Below, piece by piece: positions 23,980 through 31,526 of a stretch of DNA of 35,514 nt. The first letter of the stretch is position 1, and every line of letters begins with the position of its first letter. The notes below the pieces were generated by a model. The model was not told the origin of the DNA and did not search any database. It saw nothing but the letters and a program-made list of their open reading frames with translations. The translations under genes and the position numbers were made by a program. Source of the DNA: Bacteroidota bacterium (GTDB lineage Bacteria > Bacteroidota > Bacteroidia > Palsa-948); the NCBI GenBank assembly GCA_016213435.1, contig JACRAL010000181.1, forward strand, positions 1 through 35,514. The letters are read 5' to 3'.

Positions 23980-24618
23980 ATGTTACACATTATTGCAAAA
24001 CTCGGATTACGCAGCATCAGCGATGCCGGACTTGGCGATTACGCTCAAGACAAAATTGACAAGATCAATGCGGCTCCCGCATTCGCGGCAGTGGATCCAT
24101 CCACCGCCACGCTGCAAACAAAAACGGACGAGTACGAAAGCGCCCTTGTAAAATCCGACAACGGAACCGTTGCCGACACCGCGCTAAAAGACCAAAGGCG
24201 TGCGGAACTGGAAAACCTGCTCACCATTCAGGCGCAGAACTGCGCTGTAATTGCCAATGGTGATCTGCCTTTGTATTTAACCACCGGCTATGGCGCCAGG
24301 GATACCAAGGGCAGCCCAACAGGACATTTGCCCGCAGTTACCGGCTTGAATTTGTTTTATGGAAACAGCCCGGCAGAACTTGAGGCAAGCTGGGATGTGA
24401 TGGAAGATGCCCAAAACTTTACCGTGCAGGTTTATACCGACATAGCCAACCCCGATGGCTCTAAGATAAAAGAGTACATGAAACCAAAGATCGGTAAAAA
24501 GAAAACAACGCTCGATGGATTGCCTTCGGGGCAGATGGTATTTGTGCGTGTACGTGCCAATGGTGGCAGCACCGGCTTTGGTCCATGGAGCGATGTGGCG
24601 GAGAAGAGAGTGCCGTAA
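23980..24618 (+). CDS. fibronectin type III-domain protein with helical N-terminal region (copy 1)
   Basis: The protein has 212 residues. Residues 1-31 form a short module (LHIIAKLGLRSISDAGLGDY then QDKIDKINA) shared with the small acidic protein at 24682. Residues ~43-104 are mainly helical (KTDEYESALVKSDNGTVADT, QRRAELENLLTIQAQN, ANGDLPLYLTTGYGA). Residues ~117-212 are an FN3 domain: ELEASWDVMEDAQNFTVQVY, LDGLPSGQMVFVRVRANGG, GPWSDVAEKRVP. I recall this helical-plus-FN3 layout from unassigned Bacteroidota proteins. There is no signal peptide, which is unusual for FN3 proteins and fits an intracellular or phage-like structural role. A paralogue lies at 25542. Confidence 0.83.
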   Translation: MLHIIAKLGLRSISDAGLGDYAQDKIDKINAAPAFAAVDPSTATLQTKTDEYESALVKSDNGTVADTALKDQRRAELENLLTIQAQNCAVIANGDLPLYLTTGYGARDTKGSPTGHLPAVTGLNLFYGNSPAELEASWDVMEDAQNFTVQVYTDIANPDGSKIKEYMKPKIGKKKTTLDGLPSGQMVFVRVRANGGSTGFGPWSDVAEKRVP

Positions 24619-24681
24619 ATCAACGAAAAGCAAAACTGTACGAAAAATACGAAACAAAAAAAATCCTTAATCCTAAATAAA

Positions 24682-24870
24682 ATGTCTGCTCCAAATATGC
24701 ACCCCATCATTCCGAAATTAGAACTGCACAAACTGCACGATGATGAATTGGATGAATACACGCAGGAGAAGATCAATAAAATAAATGCGGTGAATGCAGA
24801 GGAAGATACGATGCTGTATGAAGATGGAGAAGAAATGCTTTTTGAAAATAATGAAATGATGATGTATTAA
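24682..24870 (+). CDS. small acidic protein sharing a module with the upstream FN3 protein
   Basis: This 62-residue protein would be doubtful on length alone, but its residues 8-36 (HPIIPKLELHKLHDDELDEY then TQEKINKINAVNA) align with residues 3-31 of the 212-residue FN3 protein. It has the same orientation and cluster. The second half is an acidic, Met-rich tail (LYEDGEEMLFENNEMMMY). It may be the shared docking module on its own. Function is unknown. Confidence 0.7.
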   Translation: MSAPNMHPIIPKLELHKLHDDELDEYTQEKINKINAVNAEEDTMLYEDGEEMLFENNEMMMY

Positions 24871-24876
24871 CTAAAG

Positions 24877-24960
24877 CCCCACCCCCGCCCTCCCCATTAG
24901 GGAGGGAGAAAAAAATACAAGTCCTCCCCAATGGGGAGGATTTAGGAGGGGCACGGGGAA
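24877..24960. repeat. composite palindromic repeat, intergenic copy 1
   Basis: Hairpin one is CCCTCCC (24888-24894) / GGGAGGG (24900-24906). Hairpin two is TCCTCCCC (24922-24929) / GGGGAGGA (24933-24940). Outer arms GCCCCACCC...GGAGGGGC can close the whole unit. This is a well-preserved copy of the repeat also found inside metG. Confidence 0.9.
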
Positions 24961-24974
24961 AAAACACAAACACC

Positions 24975-25433
24975 ATGGCAAAGAAATGGTCAGAAAAAAC
25001 AGAGAAGGCAACAGTGGTTGCCAATGATGAACTACTCATCCTGGACAGCGAGGATGCCAATGCAGCAACAAAAAACAAACGGGTGAAAGCAAGCTTGCTC
25101 CTTCCTCCCTATAAAAAATATGTAGCGCTGCTCACGCAGACTGGAACCAATCCGCCCACAGCCATTGTGCTGGAAAACACCATTGGCAATATAGTGTGGA
25201 CATACCTTTCCACAGGAAGTTATACCGCAACACTTGCCAACGGATTTACCGGCAATGTATGGGCGATCATAGGAACCAAAGGAGTGGAAGCCGGTCCGCC
25301 TCAGCCCATTGCTTTTGCCAACCTGTATAAATACAGCAACAGCGAAGCGGTGCTCCGCACCTACAATCAGCAAAATCAAATCAACAACGATTTGCTTTGG
25401 AAAACAGCTATAGAAATAAGAGTGTATGCGTAA
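24975..25433 (+). CDS. small protein resembling Bacteroidota phage tail/appendage domains
   Basis: The 152-residue protein has two parts. Residues 1-45 (TVVANDELLILDSEDANAATKNKRVKASLL) resemble the opening of many phage and prophage fibre-like proteins (a list of 'data' then 'NKRI..S.L'). Residues ~48-152 start YKKYVALLTQTGTNPPTAIV, continue LENTIGNIVWTYLSTGSYTA and end AIEIRVYA. I recognise this beta-rich pattern from hypothetical and phage-structural proteins of Bacteroidota. There is no signal peptide. It sits between two FN3 paralogues, inside flanking palindromic repeats. Its role is inferred only from resemblance. Confidence 0.72.
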   Translation: MAKKWSEKTEKATVVANDELLILDSEDANAATKNKRVKASLLLPPYKKYVALLTQTGTNPPTAIVLENTIGNIVWTYLSTGSYTATLANGFTGNVWAIIGTKGVEAGPPQPIAFANLYKYSNSEAVLRTYNQQNQINNDLLWKTAIEIRVYA

Positions 25434-25516
25434 ACCACCCCCTCTCTTATCTCCCCCAAAGGGGGAGAAGCTTACGCGTGAAAGTCCTCCCCTTTGGGGA
25501 GGATTTAGGTGGGGTG
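25434..25516. repeat. composite palindromic repeat, intergenic copy 2
   Basis: Hairpin one is CTCCCCC/GGGGGAG (25451-25467, loop AAA). Hairpin two is TCCTCCCC (25485-25492) / GGGGAGGA (25496-25503). Outer arms CCACCCC and GGTGGGG lie at the two ends. The layout is the same as at 24877-24960, and together they bracket the 152-residue gene. Confidence 0.9.
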
Positions 25517-25541
25517 TGAATAGTAACTAACCTTCAACACC

Positions 25542-26087
25542 ATGGGAACATTTTCAAACCTACAACCCGGCACAGCCGAGCTGGATGCTAAAAACCAGCA
25601 GTGGCGCGCTGCGCTTGCTAAAGCCAATGACGGCAGTAAAGCAGACACCGCCTACAAAAATCAGGTACGTGCAGAACTGGAAGCTATGCTCACCCTTCAG
25701 GCGCAAAACTGCGCTGAGATTGCCAATGGCGATTTGGTTTTGTATCTCAGAACAGGATATGAAGCAAAAAACACGCAGGGATCACCCACCCCGATGCTCG
25801 GGGCAGTAACCGGATTAGAATTATTTTATGGCGACAGTGATGGAGAGCTCAAAGCAATGTGGAACCCTATTGAAGATGCCCAAAACTTTACTGTGCATGC
25901 GTATTCCGACATCAGTAATCCGGAAGGTACCCTCATTAAGGAATACCTCATCAAAAAAATCGGCAAGCAGAAAATAATTCTCAGCGGGCTGCCCAGCGGG
26001 CAAAAAATATTTGTGCGTGTTCGTGCCAATGGTGGCAGCACAGGTCATAGTCCTTGGAGTGACCCCGCAGAAAAAAGAGTGCCGTAA
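25542..26087 (+). CDS. fibronectin type III-domain protein with helical N-terminal region (copy 2)
   Basis: The 181-residue protein is a paralogue of the 212-residue one. The helical part is similar (QQWRAALAKANDGSKADTAY, QVRAELEAMLTLQAQN, ANGDLVLYLRTGYEA), as is the FN3 domain (LKAMWNPIEDAQNFTVHAYS, LSGLPSGQKIFVRVRANGG, PWSDPAEKRVP). It lacks the first ~30-residue module and begins MGTFSNLQPGTAELDAK instead. The two copies have diverged most in the N-terminus and in FN3 loops. It is the last gene of the LytTR-linked cluster; the next gene is on the other strand. Confidence 0.83.
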   Translation: MGTFSNLQPGTAELDAKNQQWRAALAKANDGSKADTAYKNQVRAELEAMLTLQAQNCAEIANGDLVLYLRTGYEAKNTQGSPTPMLGAVTGLELFYGDSDGELKAMWNPIEDAQNFTVHAYSDISNPEGTLIKEYLIKKIGKQKIILSGLPSGQKIFVRVRANGGSTGHSPWSDPAEKRVP

Positions 26088-26124
26088 CGGTTTTCCATTG
26101 CCGTCTCAGGCGGGAATGAACATC

Positions 26125-26475
26125 TTATGCCTTTTTCACAAATTCTGATTTTAAATCCATAGGTCCGAATCCATCAACCTTGCAGGCAATATTATGGTCG
26201 CCATCGGTAAGGCGAATATTTTTCACTTTTGTTCCGGCTTTTATGGATTTAGAGGCGCCTTTAACAGGAAGGTCTTTGATGATAACAACCGTATCGCCAT
26301 CGTTCAGCTCGTGGCCGTTTGCATCCAGTATTTTATCCGTGTTGTCAGTTTCTGCCTTTTCTTCTTTTTCCGCTTTCGGATCCCATTCATGGAAACATTG
26401 CGTACAAACCATCAGGTTTTTTTCGGGGTACGTTATATCTGAATTGCATTTTGGGCAGTGTGTGTTATCATTCAT
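26125..26475 (-). CDS. PhnA/YjdM-family zinc-ribbon protein
   Basis: The 116-residue protein has an N-terminal zinc ribbon with Cys7, Cys10, Cys24 and Cys27 (CPKC, CTQC). The C-terminal PhnA domain reads [31 protein letters not shown], then [20 protein letters not shown]. The name derives from linkage to alkylphosphonate genes in E. coli, but PhnA itself has no proven phosphonate activity, and no phn genes are nearby. It has a linker rich in Lys and Glu ([12 protein letters not shown]). Confidence 0.93.
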   Translation of the reverse strand: MNDNTHCPKCNSDITYPEKNLMVCTQCFHEWDPKAEKEEKAETDNTDKILDANGHELNDGDTVVIIKDLPVKGASKSIKAGTKVKNIRLTDGDHNIACKVDGFGPMDLKSEFVKKA

Positions 26476-26600
26476 TTCATTTTGAATTTTAAAATCTAAA
26501 GGTAAGGAGAAAAAGGCTTGGCACTAACGTTCATGCATTGCCACAGGCAAGTATCGGGAGAGTGATGAGCCGAGAAACGGGTGCCGTAAAAAAAGCCCAC

Positions 26601-26658
26601 CTCTGACGGAGTCCGATACTCGTCAGAGTCATCGGACCCATCCCGACAGCTATCGGGA
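26601..26658. repeat. cluster of nested palindromes between the PhnA-like and OmpA-like genes
   Basis: CTCTGACG (26601-26608) pairs with CGTCAGAG (26621-26628). GTCCGAT (26611-26617) pairs with ATCGGAC (26631-26637), in conflict with the first stem. TCCCGACAGCTATCGGGA (26641-26658) is a near-perfect 18-nt palindrome. The first two stems are mutually exclusive, like an attenuator. The last resembles 23948-23963. The rest of the 216-bp gap shows no gene. Confidence 0.7.
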
Positions 26659-26691
26659 TTCCCAAAGGTAGGGGGCAAACCAAATCAAAAC

Positions 26692-27699
26692 TTAATTCGT
26701 CTCCAGCACTTTCAGCAGTTCATCCAATTTTGGAGTAAGGATAATTTCTGTCCTGCGGTTTTTCGCCCTCGCTTCTTTTGTCTTTGCATCGTCAAGCGGA
26801 AAAAACTGGGATCTTCCGGCAGCAGTCAGTCGTTTTGGATCGGTAGTGCTGTTCTGCATAATTATTTTTACAACAGAAGTGGCGCGCACCGCACTGAGGT
26901 CCCAGTTGTCTTTTACATCGCCCAGCCCTTTCATCGTTACATCATCAGTATGTCCTTCCACCATCACATTTATATCGGTGTTTGTTTCCAGCACTTTGGC
27001 AAGTTTTTTCAGCACTTCCACGCCTTTGGGTTCCACCGCCCATTTTCCGCTCTGGAATAATAAACTTTCTTCGAGCGATACATATACTTTCCCATTCTTC
27101 TGGGTAACGGTCAATCCTTTTCCTTCAAATCCGGTAAGCGCATCCGAAACTTTTTTCTTGAGTGCATTCACGGCTTCGTCTTTTTGTTTCAGCACATCTT
27201 CCAGCTCTTTCACACGGTCTTCGCGTTTTTTCAATTCAGCGGTGAGCGCGTCAAGATCCGTTTTTTTCTTGTCTAATTCGATTTGCAGTTGCTTCAGGTC
27301 ATCTTGTTTTTTTTGCAGCTGATCCTGTGTAGAGGAAAGTTGTCCGCTCAGTTTCTGGCTTTCGGAAGCACTTCCTGTAAGCAGTTTGTTGTATTTATCC
27401 AGAATGTTTCCGTTCACATCATTCAGTTTGTCGTATTTCGAGGTGAGATTTCTGTACGTACTGCCAAGAATGGAAGTATCCTTTTGCAAACCGGAAAGCC
27501 GTTTTTCGGCATCGGTCATTTTATCTTTCAGTTCATTCAGTTGAGTTTCCAGACTCTGAGAGGAAGATTTGTAGTTGGCAAGTTCTTTTTCACAGTTCTC
27601 GCGCTTGGCTTTTTCATCCTGGAATTTACTTGCAGGAACACAGGAAAAAAAACAAATAAACAGTAGGCAGTAGGCAACAGGTAAAATAATTTTTTTCAT
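26692..27699 (-). CDS. OmpA-family lipoprotein with long coiled coil
   Basis: The 335-residue protein has a lipoprotein signal (MKKIILPVAYCLLFICFFSC, lipid-modified Cys20). A coiled coil of about 160 residues follows (ENCEKELANYKSSSQSLETQ through LKKKVSDALTGF). The OmpA/MotB peptidoglycan-binding domain occupies ~200-335 (LLFQSGKWAVEPKGVEVLKK, INVMVEGHTDD, AVRATSVVKIIM, AKNRRTEIIL). It should tether the outer membrane to peptidoglycan across a long spacer. It is monocistronic. Confidence 0.94.
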   Translation of the reverse strand: MKKIILPVAYCLLFICFFSCVPASKFQDEKAKRENCEKELANYKSSSQSLETQLNELKDKMTDAEKRLSGLQKDTSILGSTYRNLTSKYDKLNDVNGNILDKYNKLLTGSASESQKLSGQLSSTQDQLQKKQDDLKQLQIELDKKKTDLDALTAELKKREDRVKELEDVLKQKDEAVNALKKKVSDALTGFEGKGLTVTQKNGKVYVSLEESLLFQSGKWAVEPKGVEVLKKLAKVLETNTDINVMVEGHTDDVTMKGLGDVKDNWDLSAVRATSVVKIIMQNSTTDPKRLTAAGRSQFFPLDDAKTKEARAKNRRTEIILTPKLDELLKVLETN

Positions 27700-27716
27700 A
27701 ATAAAGATGTTTTATT

Positions 27717-27734
27717 CCGAAGACTTCCCTTCGG
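27717..27734 (-). promoter_or_regulatory. hairpin in the 5' leader of the OmpA-like gene
   Basis: CCGAAG (27717-27722) and CTTCGG (27729-27734) form a 6-bp stem with a 6-nt loop, 18 bp upstream of the start codon on the minus strand. It could stabilise the mRNA or modulate translation. Confidence 0.35.
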
Positions 27735-27982
27735 GATTGATTTTCGAAAAACAAATTTGCAAGAAAATACGAGAATATGTTCTTTCGTATTTTTCGTATT
27801 GTTTTGCTTTTCGTTGATTTAGCAATATTATTCCTTTTTAATGGAGAAAAACTTAGACGGAGGGTCAATTATCAACACATTTCTGCTGATAAACCGGAAA
27901 ATACCCGAAACATTTGACATGAATTTTCGTTTGATTCTATCAGTTGTGAGTGTCGGTTGTTAGTCTAATCTTGAACGTTTAT

Positions 27983-28714
27983 ATGACAGAATTAAGTAAA
28001 AACTGGCTTACCGAAAGGTGCATTGACTTTGAGTACAAGAAATATTTGCTCCTCGCCTATCTGCAGGATGTGAGCAGGCAATTTGGCGAAACAAAACTTT
28101 ACCCTTGGTTAGCGGATCTCATTGAACATTACAGAAGCGCTGTGGCTGTCCGCGAGAACAAACAAAACCTGAAAAATCTTTTTCCGCACCGGATTTCAGG
28201 GATTGATGCAACCACCAAACAGTTGAGCTATGAAAATATGCTGAACGATGATGATCTTATGCAGGAACTTTCAACTATTATTGAGTATGCCATTCCCCAG
28301 TTTGAAAACCGTGTGGAAGAAGGCAAAACAGTTTATGATATTGTGGAAGATCATCTTCACCTTGAGCCGGTTGGCATCATTCCACTAAATGCAGAATATG
28401 GATATATGTTTTTGAAGGGAGGAGAAACCGCTTCAACAAATGTATATGAATATCAGGTAACGTTTTTTGAGAACGCCACCGAAAAATTCAAAGCAATACA
28501 CACACATTTTATAAAAACATTTGCTGCAACTATTTCCACTACATTTCAGTCGATCAAAGTAAATTTAATAAGGGAAAATAAACAAATTCCGAACCCGGCA
28601 GTTTATTCTATTGAATCAGAAATAATTCTGCCGCTGGAGGAAACATTTCTCCCCATAGCAAAACGAATGCTTGTAAGGCATCTTTCTCAGGCAGGGAATA
28701 AAACGGAAAGTTAG
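27983..28714 (+). CDS. conserved hypothetical protein (Bacteroidota type)
   Basis: From the ATG at 27983 (MTELSKNWLTERCIDFEYKK) the protein has 243 residues. An upstream TTG would add 11 hydrophobic residues, but that start is unlikely. It is soluble and mixed helix/strand: an N-terminal helical part (KYLLLAYLQDVSRQFGETKL), a middle charged region (SGIDATTKQLSYENMLNDDD) and a C-terminal part with YGYMFLKGGE and YEYQVTFFE. I do not recognise a catalytic motif. I believe similar proteins exist in other Bacteroidota, but the function is unknown. It converges with the peptide-binding lipoprotein gene, with 85 bp between the stops. Confidence 0.8.
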   Translation: MTELSKNWLTERCIDFEYKKYLLLAYLQDVSRQFGETKLYPWLADLIEHYRSAVAVRENKQNLKNLFPHRISGIDATTKQLSYENMLNDDDLMQELSTIIEYAIPQFENRVEEGKTVYDIVEDHLHLEPVGIIPLNAEYGYMFLKGGETASTNVYEYQVTFFENATEKFKAIHTHFIKTFAATISTTFQSIKVNLIRENKQIPNPAVYSIESEIILPLEETFLPIAKRMLVRHLSQAGNKTES

Positions 28715-28760
28715 CAAGAACTCAGCACCTTGGGAATACTACAGGTAGGTAATTGGTGAA

Positions 28761-28798
28761 CAGCAATCAATAGTTAAACCGATAACTAATCACCTTTT
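28761..28798. terminator. weak hairpin in the convergent gap (possible bidirectional terminator)
   Basis: AGTTA/TAACT arms with a 6-nt loop lie in an AT-rich context, and wider arms GGTGA...TCACC surround them. This is weak evidence. It is placed where both converging transcripts must end. Confidence 0.25.
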
Positions 28799-28799
28799 A

Positions 28800-30551
28800 T
28801 TACTTTTTATCCTTTTCTTCTTCAGGAACAAAATAAACGCTGGTCAAATCGCGGTACTCCATTGCGTTCACATCAAATTGTTTCACATTCTTTTGGATGA
28901 GCCGATAAACCTCATCATAAAAGATAGGCATAATAGCGCCCTCATCAATGGCAACTTGATCTGCCTGTGTATAAAGATCATATCGCTTTTTGTCATCAAC
29001 TTCCTTCATTGCAAGAGAGAAGAGCGAGTCAAACTTTGCACTTTTATATCTTACCGAATTTATAAAGGAGCGATCCGATAAATTTTCAGGAATGTTTTCA
29101 CCGTAAAGAAGGGTGAGAAATGATTCAGGGTCCGGATAATCTGATGTCCATCCTGTGCGCCATAAGAGTGTCTGTCCGCCTTCAATTTTATCTAAATGCT
29201 GTGTAAAAGGAAGTGTTTCAATATTTACATCAATATTGAGATTTTCCTTCAACATACTTTGAATCACCTGTGCGGTAAGCACATTACGGTCTCCGCCACC
29301 GCTGTTTATCTGAAGAGTAAGGTGAGGGAAGTTTTTCCCGTTGGGAAATCCTGCCTCAGAAAAAAGCTTTTTCGCAAGGTCCGGATCATACGTATATCCT
29401 TTAAGCGCTTTGAAATTATATCCTTTAGTTTTAAAACTGGCAGCAGGAGGAACAATGCCGTAAAAAGCAGGAATGCCATCTCCTTTGAGTGTGTAATCAA
29501 CAATTTTTTGTCTGTCAATAGCATGATTGAACGCAAGACGAACACGTTTGTCATTAAACGGTGCCTTAGGATGAAGAAACCCATAATAGAAAACACTCAT
29601 GGCTGGTGTTACCTGTATTAAAAAAGTATTTTCTTTTGCTTTCTTAAGATCAGAAAGGATATCGCCTATGTTTTCGGTTGGAATACGGTATACCATGTCC
29701 AGGTTTCCCTTTTTGAATTCAAGAAATTCCTGTTTCTTTTCTTTGATAAAAGAATAACGTACAGCATCTAAATAGGGAAGTTGATTTCCATCTGCATCTT
29801 TCGCCCAATAATCAGGATTTTTTTCCATGATGACCGTTTCTCCTTCTTTGACTGTCTTTAAAATGAAGGGACCTGTTCCTACTGTTTTGATACGCATTCC
29901 GTCTTCTCCATATTTTTCCAATGCTTCTTTTGGGAAGAGGTAGCATCCCGGCACAACAAGAATATTAAGAAATCCTGCAAAAGAATTGTTGAGTGTGATC
30001 TCTAATGTATAATCATCTATCACTTTTACTCCACTTACTCCACCTGCCAGTGATTTTTTATCTTTCGTGGATTGGTAATATTCGTTGGCTCCTTTTACGC
30101 GGTCTTTGAAGGTAGTGGAATACCACTGATTATGAGGACTTCCGGTACACAAATTATCAAAACACCACTTGAAGTCTTTCGCGGTAACTTCTCTTCCTTT
30201 TCCGCCAAAACATTCATCCTTATGGAATTTTGCTCCTTTGCGGATATGAAATGTCCAAACAGTAGCGTCTTCATTACTTTTCCAACTTTCTGCCAGTGCG
30301 GGAATAACCGATAAATCAATCTGAGATAATTTAACCAGTCCTTCATACATTTGGCTGGCGATGAATTTAGAACTTTCCTCTGTAATATCTAAGGGATAAA
30401 GATTACGGAAGTCTTCTACTATATTCAAACGCAGAACTCCCCCGCTATATTTTCCTCCGTTAAGTTTTTGAAGTCCGCCTTCAGTATTTACTTCCTGCCC
30501 GCAGGAATAAATTAATGCTAAGGCAACAAAAGGTAAAATAATTTTTTTCAT
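28800..30551 (-). CDS. ABC-type peptide-binding lipoprotein (SBP family 5)
   Basis: The 583-residue lipoprotein has signal MKKIILPFVALALIYSC (Cys17). It has the DppA/OppA fold motifs: FIASQMYEGLVKL, ALAESWKSNEDATVWTFHIR with KGAKFHKDE, VTAKDFKWCFD, GTGPFILK, and RLAFNHAIDRQKIVDYTLKG. It should capture oligopeptides for an ABC importer, but no permease or ATPase genes adjoin it, so they are elsewhere. It is monocistronic. Confidence 0.94.
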   Translation of the reverse strand: MKKIILPFVALALIYSCGQEVNTEGGLQKLNGGKYSGGVLRLNIVEDFRNLYPLDITEESSKFIASQMYEGLVKLSQIDLSVIPALAESWKSNEDATVWTFHIRKGAKFHKDECFGGKGREVTAKDFKWCFDNLCTGSPHNQWYSTTFKDRVKGANEYYQSTKDKKSLAGGVSGVKVIDDYTLEITLNNSFAGFLNILVVPGCYLFPKEALEKYGEDGMRIKTVGTGPFILKTVKEGETVIMEKNPDYWAKDADGNQLPYLDAVRYSFIKEKKQEFLEFKKGNLDMVYRIPTENIGDILSDLKKAKENTFLIQVTPAMSVFYYGFLHPKAPFNDKRVRLAFNHAIDRQKIVDYTLKGDGIPAFYGIVPPAASFKTKGYNFKALKGYTYDPDLAKKLFSEAGFPNGKNFPHLTLQINSGGGDRNVLTAQVIQSMLKENLNIDVNIETLPFTQHLDKIEGGQTLLWRTGWTSDYPDPESFLTLLYGENIPENLSDRSFINSVRYKSAKFDSLFSLAMKEVDDKKRYDLYTQADQVAIDEGAIMPIFYDEVYRLIQKNVKQFDVNAMEYRDLTSVYFVPEEEKDKK

Positions 30552-30614
30552 ATTTTATGAATACAAAAGTTAATCTTTGTAAATAATACATTTTCCGACA
30601 CTTGCTCGGAATTG

Positions 30615-30622
30615 CAAATATA
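30615..30622 (-). promoter_or_regulatory. candidate -7 promoter element of the peptide-binding lipoprotein gene
   Basis: On the minus strand this reads TATATTTG followed by C, a full TAnnTTTG match 63 bp upstream of the start. A TCCGA/TCGGA inverted repeat (30594-30610) lies in the predicted leader. The -33 TTG is not at the ideal distance. Confidence 0.4.
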
Positions 30623-30671
30623 GATTTTAATTTATATAGAAGGTGTATTTTGCAAGAGTAAAATCTACTAA

Positions 30672-31436
30672 TTATATATCTATTTCAACCATCAGGGGGC
30701 AATGGTCAGAATGTTTTGCTTCCGGAAGGATAATGGATCGCTTTAATTGCTTTTCAAGAGCTGCGCTGGCAAGGTGGTAGTCAATTCTCCAACCAAGGTT
30801 TTTAGCCCTCGAATTAGCCCGATAGCTCCACCAGGTGTAGTTATGTGGTTCCTGATTGAAATATCGGAAAGTGTCTATAAAACCACTTTTCAGGAACTGA
30901 TCGATCCATTCTCTTTCTTCGGGCAGAAATCCGGTTGAGTTTGCGTTGGCAATGGGATTATGAATGTCTATCGGTTTATGACAGATATTAAAGTCACCGC
31001 ATAGTATAAGTTTTGGTCTTTTCTTCTTCAGGGTATCAATGTATTTTCGAAAATCATCGAGGAATTCAAATTTGAAATCCTGTCTTATATCGCCCATTGT
31101 TCCTGAAGGAAAATAAACACTTATCACAGAAACATCCCCAAAATCCGCACGAAGAATGCGCCCTTCATCATCATATTTTTTTATGCCGCATCCGTATTCA
31201 ACATGATCTGGTTTTTTCTTTGAGAAAATGGCAACACCGCTGTAGCCCTTTTTTTGCGCAGGATACCAATAGGTAAAATCATGAAGGTTGTCGTAAATTT
31301 CCTTATCTAATTGTTCGGGGTGTGCCTTAATCTCCTGCAGGCAAACGATATCGGGATCTGTCTTTTTCAGCCAATCCAATAATCCTTTACTGACTGCAGA
31401 GCGTATTCCGTTAACATTATATGATATTATTTTCAT
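30672..31436 (-). CDS. xth: exodeoxyribonuclease III
   Basis: The 254-residue AP endonuclease/3'-5' exonuclease acts in base-excision repair. The fold motifs are complete: ISYNVNGIRSA, IVCLQEIKA with metal-binding Glu35, YWYPAQKKGYSGVAIFSK, LILCGDFNICH, WRIDYHLAS and KHSDHCPLMVEI. It belongs to the XthA/ExoA class of the EEP superfamily. It is divergent from the SprA-like gene. Confidence 0.96.
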   Translation of the reverse strand: MKIISYNVNGIRSAVSKGLLDWLKKTDPDIVCLQEIKAHPEQLDKEIYDNLHDFTYWYPAQKKGYSGVAIFSKKKPDHVEYGCGIKKYDDEGRILRADFGDVSVISVYFPSGTMGDIRQDFKFEFLDDFRKYIDTLKKKRPKLILCGDFNICHKPIDIHNPIANANSTGFLPEEREWIDQFLKSGFIDTFRYFNQEPHNYTWWSYRANSRAKNLGWRIDYHLASAALEKQLKRSIILPEAKHSDHCPLMVEIDI

Positions 31437-31451
31437 TTTCCTTAGCCTAAC

Positions 31452-31469
31452 CTTCTCAAAAAGGAGAAG
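31452..31469. repeat. short CTTCTC/GAGAAG palindrome in the divergent gap
   Basis: CTTCTC (31452-31457) and GAGAAG (31464-31469), with a 6-nt A-rich loop, sit in the 90-bp gap between two divergent genes. It may be a decayed member of the window's palindrome family or an operator. Confidence 0.35.
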
Positions 31470-31526
31470 AAATTAAGGAAACAAATTTAGTAATTGCACG
31501 TTATCTGAAACGAATTACGCAACTTT

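Noticed and set aside
23154-26087. Complete prophage
   Set aside because: Only one phage-like domain protein is seen; there is no capsid, portal, terminase, lysis or integrase gene.
26496-26678. 60-residue minus-strand ORF in the gap before the OmpA-like gene
   Set aside because: It is made of palindromic repeat sequence, with no family resemblance.
27626-27868. 80-residue minus-strand ORF overlapping the OmpA-like start
   Set aside because: It overlaps the real signal peptide in another frame and has no recognisable domain.
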